Of a stretch of 64,000 nt of DNA, positions 44,369 to 56,620 are shown in pieces. The stretch's first letter is position 1, and each line of letters starts with the position of its first letter. The DNA comes from Histoplasma ohiense. Taxonomy: Eukaryota > Ascomycota > Eurotiomycetes > Onygenales > Ajellomycetaceae. Below the pieces are notes generated by a model. It saw only the letters and a list, made by a program, of their open reading frames with translations, searched no databases and was not told the origin of the DNA. The stretch lies in the NCBI GenBank assembly GCA_017607445.1, contig JAEVHH010000003.1:4464001-4528000 (forward strand), given 5' to 3'. The position numbers and the translations under genes were made by a program.

Positions 44369-46492
44369 ATGAAATTCACTATCATTAATGTTTCAGTGTC
44401 TATTCTGGCTGTTGCAAAAGCTGTGATTGCGGCAACTCCAGCAGAGTGGCGTTCGCAATCGATATATTTCCTTCTCACGGACAGGTTTGCAAGAACTGAT
44501 GGCTCCACAACTGCTCCATGCAACCTTGAAGATCGTGTAAGCTACCTACTCTTCCTTCCAAGGAAACTGACCATGCCCTATCTTGAATAAAGATTCACCA
44601 GGCTGATATCAACTTAGATCTTTTGCGGTGGGACCTGGCAAGGAATCATCAAGAAGGTACCCTTCAGAGCCCTTCCTGTCTCAGATTGGAACCTAGCCTA
44701 ACACGTTTTGGAAGCTTGATTACATCCAGAAAATGGGGTTTACTGCTATATGGATTACTCCTGTGACAAAACAGTTCCCCGAGAGATCGGGGTATGGAGA
44801 GGCGTTCCATGGATATTGGCAACAAGATTTGTAAGTTGCAGGATCTCCGTTTACCTGAGAAGTGGTTTTCCATTTGAGACTTTTTTTGTATGCGCCGCTT
44901 ACGTTGTTTGCCTTCAGGTATGCTGTGGAACCCCATTTTGGGTCTGCAGACGATCTCAGGGCATTGAGCGCAGCACTACATCAACGTGGGATGTATCTCA
45001 TGGTCGACGTAGTCGCGAACCATATGGTATGCAAGAAAACGTAAATCTGATGATTCGTCTGTACCCATCCTCACATCCTTTATCAGGGCTACCCTGGCTC
45101 CAGAAGTAGTATGGATTATAGTCGATATGTCCCGTTTAATAACTATATCTACTTTCACCCTTATTGCCCCATCACCGATTACAACAATCAACCTATGGTC
45201 GAACATTGTTGGCTTGGAGATGATATTGTGTCACTTCCGGATCTTAATTCCGAAATGACAGATGTACAGAACATTTTCAACGCCTGGATTTCCGCCCTTG
45301 TTTCCAACTATTCTAGTGGGTGATATTCCCGAATACCTTCCATTTCGCCCTCTACTTGTTCTTGCTGTTCAAAATACCCTAGTCTTGGAACTAACAATTA
45401 CTACAGTCGACGGTCTTCGAATCGACACTGCGAAGCATGTACGGAAGCCATTCTGGAAGGAGTTCAATCTTGCCGCAGGAGTATATTCCATGGGTGAAGT
45501 GTATCATGGTGACCCAGGGTACACCTGTGACTATCAGAAGTATATCGATGGTTTAGTGAATTACCCAATGTACGATCACTGATACATTGCCAATGGGTTG
45601 GTCACACGGAGTTTACTAAAGTATTTGCAGCTATTACCCTCTCATTGAAGCCTTTAAATCACCAGGCGGCAATATGGCAAACCTATACAAAATGATCAAT
45701 ACAGTGAAGGACAATTGTCCAGACTCCACACTGATAGGCACCTTCTCAGAGAATCACGATACTCCAAGGTTCGCAAGGTAGGTAAAGTGCAAACCCATTT
45801 AACGTCATGGCTCCCCAAATCTCTAATATTGCACTGTCAAAGTTATACCAACGACATGTCTCTCGCTAAAAGTGTCCTGGTCTTCACGATCCTCGCAGAT
45901 GGAATTCCCATAGTATATGCTGGCCAAGAACAACACTATGCGGGCGGAAATGATCCATACAACCGTGAAGCAACCTGGCTGTCGGGCTATAACACTGAAA
46001 GTCCTCTATTCAAGCTCACGGCAAAAGCCAATAGTCTCCGGAAGAAAGCGATCGAAGACGATGTCAACTATCTTACATATAAAGTAAGTTCCTAATCATT
46101 CGTGCACGATCCGATAACCATCACCCCATTCCCTTCCCCCAGCCAGTCACACGTTAGCCCGTCCCTCAAGCAGAACTACGCAGTTGACTTCGATGACACA
46201 ACAAATATAGAACTATCCCATCTACCTAGACCAAAACACCATCGCGATGCGCAAAGGTTTCGATGGCAAACAAATTATCACTGTACTCTCTAACCTTGGC
46301 TCTGGCGGGGCTTCTTACACGTTGCAGCTGGGTGGCACGGGCTATCCGGTCGGCATGCGAGTTACTGATGTTTACACGTGCACGTCTTCTGTGGTGGGTT
46401 CTAATGGGCAGCTACCAGTGCCGATGGTTGCGGGCGAGCCGAGGATCCTGTACCCAAGTGAGAGGCTTGTTGGAAGTGGGATATGCGGTTGA
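44369..46492 (+). CDS. amyA: Secreted alpha-amylase (GH13, TAKA-amylase type)
   Basis: Nine exons: 44369-44536, 44618-44656, 44715-44830, 44918-45026, 45087-45315, 45407-45569, 45631-45777, 45843-46083 and 46211-46492, giving 497 residues (A. oryzae TAKA-amylase is 499). It cuts internal alpha-1,4 bonds of starch. The signal peptide is about 21 residues, with the mature enzyme starting ATPAEWRSQSIYFLLTDRFA. Catalytic residues fall exactly where expected after adding 21 to TAKA numbering: nucleophile D227 (GLRID), acid/base E251 (SMGEVYHGD) and D318 (ENHDTPRF). Calcium- and substrate-site motifs VDVVANHM, GLRIDTAKH and YAGQEQHYAGGNDP are intact. There is no starch-binding tail; the protein ends SERLVGSGICG. 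The eight short introns (50-127 bp) match the intron-rich layout of Aspergillus taka-amylase genes. It is divergent from glucoamylase. Confidence 0.96.
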
Positions 46493-47182
46493 ACGAGGTT
46501 GGAAGGCGAAGGAAAGTGAAAGGAAGGTTATTTGGAAATGTGTCTAGAAAGGGAGTATGAATGAATGTATATGAATAAAGAGGAAGGGAGCCGGGGAGGG
46601 ACTTCGTGGGGGAAAAATTCGCGGTATTTAACCTGGAATAACATGTAGTTTCGAAGGTAGATTATATATATATAGAGTCGATAGAAGGGAACATAGCACA
46701 CAACCCCACCTCAGAAATGGAAATGCAAAAAGAAAACCCAACCTTGCAACGCTCACGAAAATGCGGAAGAAATAATCCATAATGTAAAATTACTTAATTA
46801 TTGATTGTTATTAGCAATGAATTCGAGCTTCTAACGGCTGTCAGAATTTATTTCGGCAGGTTGTCTAACACCTCCAATTAATACTCTGAGCGAATATATG
46901 GTAGGCGGGAAGGGAAAACGACCGTAATTGTGTTTCAACATATGGATGTTTCAATTCCATCTCCTCCTGTTCTCATCGGTTATCGGCCATGGTTGCGTTT
47001 TTCTCTTTTTGTTTGATAATGTGAGATTGATATCAAATTTCTTCCCCCCACCGCTTCTTCATTGAACCAGTCATTTTTCTCGTTTCATACTATTTTCGTA
47101 GTCAGGTTTGCTAACTTTGAAAGGAAATAAGCGAACATGGAAAGTTTTCTATTTTTGACATTTCTATGAAGTTCAGTGTAGA
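46493..47182. other. Convergent 3' spacer amylase-AHA1
   Basis: 690 bp with no gene. It is A/T-rich with a (TA)n run near 46663-46673. It holds the 3' ends of the two convergent genes. Confidence 0.55.
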
Positions 47183-48538
47183 TCAGAGAATCGTGCCAAA
47201 CCTACAGCGAGTAGTAAAAGGAGTGAGAAGACAATAGTTAGTAAATTTGACCATGAACCTTGATATATTGAACGTGAGAAGGAGGGTCTAGTAAAGAAGG
47301 CACAAAGTGTTGGCGGTCGAAATATTTGTATGGGGGCAGGGGAGAGGAGCAGACGAACAGAATTTAATAAAAATGAAACGAGAACAGGGGGAAAATAAGT
47401 CGAAACGTACCCAAATGTCTGCTTAATGCTCCGCACATAGTATCCTTCCCAGTTCCGCTTGACGACGTCCTCCTGTCCGACTGGAACGCCATCCCACTTC
47501 ACACGCATGGTGGTGACTCGGTCAACATCATTCTGATCAAATTTAATCTCTTGCGTGCTGTAGTGTCCCTCGGGCCATTGCGCAAGCCGCCATTTCTGGG
47601 TAATTAAGGTAGGAGACTCCAGCTTTATATACTCGCCATCGACATTGCCGTCAAAAATTGCGAATTTACCGCCAACATTTGCACCGTCAAATCGCCGAGG
47701 AGCAGCCCGGGTGAAGGCAGCAATGCGCTGGGGGTCCGTGAAGATTGTGTAGAGCTCTTCTGCGGTAGTGCGGAATTCATCTGAAGCGGCGACAGTGACA
47801 GTGTTAACATTGGAGGAGGCGCGAGTGGTTGTAGTGCTCTGAGTGGAAGTTCTTGGAGTTTGGGTGCTGCTCTGGGGGAGCTGGTTCTTTGGTGTCGCAA
47901 AGCCGCTTGAAGGGTTGGAGCCAGGGGCATGTTGAATATCCTTTCCATGCTCGGCGATCAAAGCAGGGGCTAATTTTGCCAATTCCTTGCGAATTTTAGG
48001 AACGAGTTTAGAGCGGACAAGGTCTTTCACCGGCTGCTTCGAGGCAGATTCGGAGTAGATGCCAATATCAAACTATTCACATTTTCACGTTTGTTATAAG
48101 ACAGGGTCTTCACGCTACAGCTGAAATGAACATCAAGGGTCTAACTAGGGAACGTACGACATACTCGTCTTCCTCGGTATCATGCGCAACCTCAGGGATA
48201 TTGATTGAGCCGCTGACGTCCTCGTCGTCGCTCGTCTTACCTAACAACATCCTATCTCAGCTCAGGTTCCGGCCACATAGTGACAGCAAAACTGTTGGCG
48301 AAGAGGCATGCTAACCTTCATATTCTAATTGTAGTTTAATATCAAATAATGTGATAACCTTGCCTTTCCGCTGGCTGACGTCTACATCGCCATCGACGCT
48401 GACAACCTTCTTTATCTGAGCAGTCACTCCATCTTCCTCTGCGGAGATGGTAGTAAGTGCTGTTTCCAAATATTCTTTGGTCCACGCAGACGCATCCTTG
48501 TTCACCCAGTGCCAGTTGTTGGGATTGTGGAGCACCAT
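47183..48538 (-). CDS. AHA1: Activator of Hsp90 ATPase (Aha1)
   Basis: Four exons: 48538-48316, 48240-48158, 48072-47411 and 47201-47183, giving 328 residues. It is a cytosolic co-chaperone that stimulates Hsp90 ATPase activity. The N-terminal domain opens with the family motif NPNNWHWVNKDAS (residues 5-17), which contains the NxNNWHW signature that acts on Hsp90, and continues through KVITLFDIKLQLEYEG. A variable Ser/Thr-rich linker follows (about 165-200). The C-terminal AHSA1 domain starts near TVAASDEF, with AEELYTIFTDPQRIAAFTRA, GGKFAIFDGNVDGEYI, QKWRLAQWPEGHYS and the end KQTFGFGTIL. The final coding exon is only 19 bp; without it the GFG ending of the family would be lost. The joins YEG/KTSDDEDV, DEYV/FDIGIYSE and QTFG/FGTIL confirm the model. 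Confidence 0.94.
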
Positions 48539-49406
48539 TTTATTTCTAAGGATTTCGGCAGCAAGTCCAAATTTCTTTTATGTCTCTAATAGTGACTTAT
48601 TTGAGCTGGGGAGGGGATTGTAATAAATGTCGATTGGGAATGGTTCTTGTAGCTGTAGAATTCTGATCGACGGAGCGTTAGTTGAAATGAGCTCGATCTA
48701 GTCCAAAAAATAAAGCACACAAACAACGAAAAATGCAAGAGGAATTTATCAGAAACAAGGCTATACAAGCCATTGCAAAAGCTAATCCGCAACAAACAGA
48801 GTACAAGTCTTTCTAGGACTGGTGCCAGCTATGAAGTCTCATCATAAAAAAGAAGTAAAAATTTGGAATTTGGAAATTCGAGACAGACTACTCACAGTGG
48901 AGATCACACCAATTTTAATCTTTTGAATCCTGTTAAGGAGCAGATCAACCGAGTGAATAAAGTAGAGTGAGTCGTTGTGGCCGGAGGTTTGTCGTGGGAA
49001 TATATGCGGTTGGGCAATTTCTGGAAAGCTCTAGAAACCGAGCTGAGCACAAAAAATGTGAGGAAAAATGGAGATTACATAATGTATATGTCATGTGATT
49101 TTGCGAATCGCGGCGGATACTTTACTCCACGCTGAAGTTTGTTGATTTCAAGTCGTCAGAAAGTAGTCCTAAAATATAGAGCGCAACTATATACAAATTA
49201 TTCCATGATAGGGTCGAACATAAAACGAGGGTTGGGTATCTTGGAGCTCAAGCAGCAGAAGAAATCATGTCATTTCAAAGCTTCAAAAAAAAAAAAAAAC
49301 AAAAAAAACAAAGGGGGGGGGGAGGATACCACCCACCAAAAAACCCCACTAGAATAAATTAAATAAATAATAAAAAAATTATGCGAATCAACATAAATCT
49401 TTCTTT
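48539..49406. other. Intergenic upstream of AHA1
   Basis: 868 bp between the AHA1 start and the stop of the next minus-strand gene. A/G-rich homopolymers (A15, G10) at about 49286-49322 mark the 3' flank of that gene. No gene was seen; the left part is the AHA1 promoter. Confidence 0.5.
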
Positions 49407-52400
49407 TTATGACTCTTCGAACATCGTATCATCCCATCCGCCCTGGTTCACAAGATCTTGCTGCACACGCCTTTTCACTGAGCTCAGCTCCTTCCCAAGA
49501 GCCTCAGCCCATTGCTCCTCGACCATTGTGACTTTATCTTTTAGGTCAGCTGTCAACCGCCTCTCTTCTTCCTCGCTCGATTCCGTCATTTCTCGCTGTA
49601 CGATCTCTGCTGGTTCACCAGATATTATGCGTTGCACTTCCATAACATTGCAGTTCGCCTTCATGAGGCTGCTTTTAACTTCATGTAAAAGGCAAAGGAG
49701 GTTGGTTTGGGATTCAATGAACTGATACGTTGATTTTTCAGCGTGAGAGAGTAGAGAGTATAGATATTGTAGAGGGAACTGGTAGTAGCTCGGGCTCTCC
49801 TCGTACTCCTTCGAAGGTATCTGGATGGAAAACGATCGAAAGTCCTCGGGAATTTTCTGAAGGACAGTGACTAAAGAGGGCGCAATGTCCCAGAAGGCTG
49901 AAAGCTGGGTCTCCACCCCTCGCCCAACGTTTTGTTCAATGACTTCCATGAAACTTTCGAAGCGCCGCAGGGTTTCCGTTGCGAACGTCAATTTCCTGTT
50001 TTGCTCATCCTGCAAGAAGAAAGAGTCTGTCTCTATAAGTTTCTCTTGGTTTTTGGCTTGTTTATATGGTAAGGTGACGATTGCTCGATATCGGCCATTG
50101 CGTTCACTCTCGAGGTTGTACACCTCTCGATGCAGTTGCTCAAGCGCCTCAAACAGCCACTTGAGTTGTGTCAATTTCTCTAGAAGTTCTGGTCGTTCAT
50201 CGCCTGCTTCCTGTGTTTGATTTGGGGTTCCATCTTGTGTTAAATCGAACAACTTGCTCCGGAGGCTGTCAATGCAGGTGGACGTAATGTCGATTCGATC
50301 TGCGAGTATGAGTTGTAAAGGCTGGAATACTACTTGTTCATAAGAGTCGAATTCGGCTTGAATTAGCTCCTTTTCGCATTTCTGTTCCTCGAGAAGATGG
50401 ACTGCCTCTGCCTCGGCAGCTTCCGCGTAAGACAAAGTCCCTTGCGCTATCCGGGTATTCACGCTTGATCTAAATGCGCGCCGAGATTCCTTCATTTTTA
50501 TTTGGTGTTCATGCTGAAGTTTTTCTAGTTTTATCTGGTGCGCCTGTTTCGTTTCCTGGACTTCTGTGAGGTCACTGACGGATCTTACCGTACTTCTGTA
50601 ATACAATAGATCAGGATGGCTGTTATTAACAGCTGGATAATGCCTGGGATATGGGGGTGGAAGAGTAATAAATCTTGAGATATCTAACGCCGGGATCTGG
50701 CGATCAATATGAGATGTGACCATTGGCGCTCGAGATGCAGAAGCGTGCCGTTCCAAGCCAACTTTCTCGGGGGGATATTCATTTGGCCCATATGTAGCAG
50801 CAAAGCCAAAAGCAGGAGGCGGAATTTGAGATTGATTCACGTCAATTAGTCCAGCAGAAAAATGTTCCTGTTGCATCGCTTCACGCACTTCTCGAGGTAC
50901 ACCCATGTATTTTGCTTCCTGCTTGGACCGCCGGACCTTTTTGCCAGAACCCCCACTTTCCGACCCGGTCTGTGACTCCCACCAACGGCTCGGGGCTCTC
51001 CCTCTGGAGCTCATTTCATCATCTCTTACACTAATACTGCCTATTGGAGATAGGGATGGTTTGTAATTACTCCACCATCCTGACTCCACACGCATTTGTG
51101 GAAGCACAGGTTGAAAGCGAACTGGAGGGTCTATTCGGGTAGTGATACCAGCTGATGGCGGATTGCTTGTATGCACGCCGTTGTGTTGGTTAGAATCTGC
51201 TTGAAAAAGTCTCTCTCTAACCGTTTGTACGTCAAACAAACCGGTTTGGATAGCAGTAACATGCCGTTGTTGTCGTATTATAGACTCTGATACAATGAAA
51301 TCAGCAAAGAGGCCCAAGGCTTCAACAGCGGTGGATGCGGAGGCTTCTTTTTCTATGAAATCACGATGTCGCTGGATGGCATCACGAATGAAGTCGTCAT
51401 TTGCATATTCAATTGTCCTACCAGACCGTGATGCACGTGAAGAAGGTCTAGTCTGACCCAATGGAGTGTGTTCCTGTTCAGTAGAGCTGCTTGTTACTGT
51501 CGAGCTACTCCGTTCCTGTATGGCTTGCAACGGTGGGGTTGGCAACGCTCTCGGTGGTAGACTTGGAGTGGTGGCAGTAGCAGAAAAAGTTGGTGATTGG
51601 AGGTCAAAGGCCGGAGAAAATGGAGGAGTTTGCACATAGTTGCTGGGCTGGGTGAGGTTCTCAAAAGATGGCGTTGGTTGTTGTTTTGGAGTGGACTGAG
51701 CAGAACCAGTTGAGTTTAGCATTGGGAACGGAGACTTCACAGTTGATGCAGTAAGTTGACCATCTGACTGGGCAGTTCGTGGCGTTCGCGGTGTGTGCTT
51801 CGTTACGGTTCGACGACGAATAAGTCCAGGACCGCCTGGTTTTGAAAGGACAAGGTCGCTAGGCCAAGCAGAGTCCGATGAGTCATGGTTTGTGTCGCGG
51901 TCGGGACCAGTATTTGCTGTGGCAGCATCATGTTCTTTTCTGGCCTCAATTCTGCGTTCTCTGATGCCTTTTGAGCTAATGGCTCTCGTTGCTGGAGCGC
52001 TGTCTCTGTGATGTACAGTTGATTGTTGAGTCAAACGAGCAAGCTCATCCTCAGGGGCATAATCTGTTGTATTTTGAGACATGGAACTAGCACGCTCCCT
52101 AGAACCTTCAGACCGCTGGCCAGCGACGACGCTTTCGTCAATCCATCCGATTGGTGTAGGAGGAACCTCTCCAAGGCCGGTCCCCAAAACTGGCGGTGAT
52201 CTATGTCGACTCGACTGGTTTGACCCATCCTGGGAAGGACCTCTTGACGACTCCCTCGATTGGTTCCAAGCACCGTTAGGTGGTGGTCCAGGGGGTGGAG
52301 GTGGAAGTGGCATCCCAGGCTCCCAACGTCCGTGCTGTCGATTAAGCCAGGCATGCGCCGCACTTCCATTTCTATTTTGACCAATATCCCCTGTAGAAGC

Positions 52401-53491
52401 CGCTCTGATCGATGCTGGAGGTCGTAGAGCTACATTTCCAGAGCCATTGTCATGTGAAAATCTCGACGATGAGGATACCAAGCTAGAAATGCCACCGTCC
52501 GCATTGTACGGGGGATTGTTCTGGCCGCTTTGGCCTGGATACTGTGATGAATGGCCACCCGCATTAGGGGCGCCTGGTTGCAGATTGTCGCTCAGAACTA
52601 CATCGGTACTATGAATCATCGATAAGGGCCTGGGGCGAGATGCAGGATAGCAATATCCAGCAGGAACTGACTCCCGAGTTCTCGCAGGGCCTGGAGAATT
52701 ATACTGGGATGCAACTGCTAATGGAGAAGCACCAGCACCTACGCTTAGTCTAGGGGAAGCCTCAACATGTGTATCTTCCGGCTTTGGGTGTCTCGGAGAG
52801 TAGGGGGGAGGAGGTATAGATGTGGCATCTGCATTCGCACTTTTTATCAGTCTCTCGCTTGGAATAATGACATTTGTCATCTCGAATAGTAATCCATTGC
52901 ACCAGTTGAAAGCGGAGGAAGGAATTCGAGGTGGGAATAAAGGTGAGAATACCATTCGGAGAGGTAAACGCGCTCACGCCAGCAGCGGGAGACCCGTTTG
53001 CTGCTATAGGGCCCCATTCCTGGGGGTTGTAAGCCGCGCTGTACGAGACATGCCTGGAGGACATCGGGGTGGTCATTGCACTCATGTCCCCCGAAGAAGA
53101 AGTGAATGCCGATCTCATAGGAGAAAACGGACTGGGAAATGAATTCATTGAGCTCGGAGTCGGTGCGTAACTCGGACTGGCAGGAAACCCAGAACCCTGG
53201 AACTGTACACCGCTCAGGGGTGTCGTGAGAGATGGGGGCTGTACAACATTCTCCCGACAGCGGGGGAAGACCTGCGCGCCAGTGAGGGGCGGAGCGGAAG
53301 GTGGGACAATCAGTCGAGGAGGATTCCGATGCGAATCTGACCCCCCCGTCCTGGAGTCTGACCAGCTGGTAAGAGAGAATCCACGATCAGTCTACGCACT
53401 TCACAACGGGAGAGAGGGAGACAAACCACCAGAGACAAATGTCTTAAGACGGTATAAATGGAATGAGGAGGGGACATGCACACCTATTCAT
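49407..53491 (-). CDS. Large disordered/coiled-coil protein, 1280 residues, function unknown
   Basis: Three exons: 53491-53484, 53365-52953 and 52828-49407. The first coding exon holds 8 bp (ATG AAT AG), joined to an open frame that reads back from the obvious body to WSDSRTGGSDSHRNPP, so the protein begins MNSWSDSR. Intron 2 joins FTSPN to DATSIPPPPYSP. I do not recognise a named family. The N-terminal 600 residues are Pro/Ser-rich, with a PPPPY motif near 145 and a poly-Pro run (LPPPPPGPPP). A more ordered block near 640-700 (FIRDAIQRHRDFIEKEAS, ALGLFADFIVSESIIRQQR) is followed by RWWESQ. The last 450 residues are helical and charged (QIKLEKLQHEHQIKMKESRR, SYAEAAEAEAVHLLEEQ) and look like a coiled-coil or helical-bundle region. 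A cytoskeletal or trafficking scaffold is possible but unproven. Confidence 0.75.
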
Positions 53492-56400
53492 ATCCGCGAG
53501 TACAGCCAAAGGCAGCCCCGGCCAGGGTTTGCAGCCAGCCAAAGCATCAGACCAGGCATAGAAAAAAGCTAATAATAACAATAATATTACGGAAACCAAA
53601 CCGTCGCGAAATTAGATAGTTTCAAGCCCGAGAAGCACGGTGTTGACAGTCGTAGCCAGACCATCCATTGGTGTTGAGGGTAGAAAATCACACGGGGCCA
53701 TTCAAACCAGCGAGATCACCAAATTTGTTGAGAGTCAGTCACTCCGTGGGCTATTTTTATTATCTGCAGCCAACTCCACGCTAGAGCAGCCAAATTTAAC
53801 AAACGCCTCTGAGTGGACAACTCTCAGTCTCTGGAATCCGAATTTAGAAATCCCAGGCCGTCTGGAATGCCGAGAGGCCAAGAGCTCAAAGAGGGTCAGA
53901 TTTCCTATCGCAGGTCCCCGCTTTTGAAGGCTTGACAAGGGAAATCCTGCTTCCGCCAATGATGGCCAGTCGAAAATGGCCTGATGTCACCAGGCAGAGA
54001 AATGATTGGGCGATCTCTACCTCTTGGTGTAAGTGGAACCCCTCTGTTATGTTACGTGTTGCTGATTCGACCCTTCACAAGGTGGGTTGGAGGTTGAAGA
54101 CAGATCCTTGCCTAGTCTCAGAAGTCGGTCCAACGCCATTCCAACATCATTCCAGCCACCAAAAACTGGGCGCTTATGGAAGATGTTGATTTGCTGGCCA
54201 TGGGGACTATGCGGGCCGTGATGCAGAGGACAGCCCTCCAGAAATAGAAGCACTTCAACATCCGTGGATTTCATCGCCAGTTGGCTCGAACTACTCCGTA
54301 CAGAGAAGCGATTCAAATGTTTGGCTGCCAGGGCCTGCTTCGGGATCAACAAGATCCGTTGCACAACTGCTCCACTGCTCCACGACTCCATGAGTGAGCC
54401 GGGAGGTGGGGGAAGTTGGTTTTTGGCGGAAGTCAGGATTGAGGTTCATGAGAATGTTAGGCTGCCATAGCTTCATGTTTCTGCCTGCATTCAATCCCTT
54501 TTTTGAACATTTAGAATCAGTGTTGCTCAATTGCGAAGAATGATTGCTTTTGAGAGAATGATGATCACTTTTTCCCATTCGGGTAGGGAAAGGACTGGCC
54601 AAATACACACCATTCCCTCGTGCAATCGCATTGACACTAAACCCCAGCACTCCCCCCCCAACATGAAGCAAACTCATTGTCCAACAACCCTTTCGTCAAC
54701 TGTCCGGCGACCTTTACTGATCCAGTACTCGAGTTCGAAGGCATCTTCACACCCCCAAGGAACGCGCAAAGGCCGAACCCATAAATAACTTGCATATTAT
54801 TTTCAATCTAATACTTGCCTATATCCTCACAGAGCTTAAACGGTCCAATGAGAGTAGGATGCATGATCATCGAATTTTTGGCCTTCAGAACGGCGCTGAA
54901 TCCCTGCGGCGTTCACATTGACACTAGTGCTTTCTGCGTTCAAAATAATAGGCTTCGTCCCAACTCTATCAAAACGGGAGACCAAAAACCTTTTCCTTTG
55001 TCCCCTCCATTCTGGTTGCCAACGTAGCCAGGTATGATAATCGCCAAAAAAAACAACCGCTGCGTACATATATTAGCTTGACAAATGTATTTCGACGAAC
55101 TGGTTGCCATTCAGCGCAAGGTAAAGACCCGGTGACAGTATCTGGACATTTTTTTCATCAGCCGTTACGGAGTGTAAAGTATCTAAGATACCAGTATTCG
55201 ACAATTTACAACACGTGGATTGCCGGGATAATATTGTAGATGGTCGCCTTCCTGAAACTGTCTTTGGCGATCCCACCGCGGCGTGTAGAGTACATCAGGA
55301 ATCGGGACTCCCCTTTGGTTCAAGGAACCACAAGCCATATTCGACTACGACGAGCGCTTATACGAAGGGGGAGCTTGTGATTTGGGGATGTGTATAAACT
55401 TGTCGCATAGCTGGTAATATTTATACTTCACTATCTGTTCTGTCTATGCTTTATAAGGGCTTGGTCTCAAAGTGTAGTTAATCGGAAATCAGATAATCCG
55501 CTCCGTTTGCTTTATGTTGTTTTCTCAATGAAGATTCCCGTCAAGCACGTACCGGAGGAGATTACAATGCGATTGTGCCTTTGGAATACAAGAACTGCTG
55601 AAGAATTGCTGAAGAATTGCTGACTGAACTTAATCAAAAAGATGACGGCGTCAAAACGCAGAAACTGAGGCGAAAAATGAAAGAAGGAGACGCGAAGAAG
55701 CACAAGGCTCCACTGTCTACCATGACATAACCATTCAAACTTCTCAGTCCCTGGGTTCTTTCCCCTTTGCTGCATGCAGGCTTTGCATTCCAAATTAACT
55801 GTGAGTTCTTCTGATTCCTTAGGTTCTTCTCTGTCAAAATCGAGTCACAGAAGGGGAAGGGGAAGTCATTTCAAGCCTTGTAACAGATCCTTTATCAGTC
55901 GACGGGTGCGCTTTGCCAGCACGATATGCCATCTATACCAACGCAGTACTATGCTAGATACATTGCACCATGCGTCTTCATTGAATTGTCAAAGCACGGG
56001 AAGAGAGGTTGATCTAGGTTGAAGAAAAAGCTTTGCGAGCTCAATGCCAGAAATGCCATTAGTGTCTTTCCCTACATGTGAAACTTGTACTGCGCACTAC
56101 CTTTCATATATCAGTACAAGTTGACCAGGCAAACTAAATCTGGGGTCCTGTATGCTGCATTTTAGCACTAGGGTAGCCAACAAGAGGATGCGGGCAACAG
56201 AGGTGGATAGGCCTGATACCTCATCTCATCACGTCGGTTGCAGGGATTCAACAGAATGCGGTTGGGTTTGCTCGTGTCTGGGCGGTCTTGGTAAGTTGCA
56301 AGGTCACTGGGGCAAAAGAGCTCGTTCACTGCTACAGATCGGTAGCTCCATGCTGGTAGTGGACGGGAATCCGGTGTTGGAGTGATGAATCTGGGGAGAA

Positions 56401-56620
56401 AATGGAAAGAACCTAAACAGACGTTCTGTTCTCTAGTAATTATATCCTCAACTACCGGCATCCACAAACACAGTGTAAAGAACGATACATTTATAATGTC
56501 ACGCCAAGGAGAGTACAGGGTAGAATGGTAAGAAATATATATGAAGTACGGAATGACCTCCCAAAAATAAAGAATTATTACAGCCATCTGCACTTGAAAC
56601 GGTCCAGACAGATAAATCGC
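53492..56620. other. Gene-poor span
   Basis: 3.1 kb upstream of the 1280-residue gene and downstream of the V-ATPase gene. I checked small frames on both strands and found no motif or credible splice structure. TACTCCGTA occurs at 54292-54300, and a triplicated CTGAAGAATTG-like unit lies at about 55597-55622. No transposon signature was seen. Confidence 0.45.
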
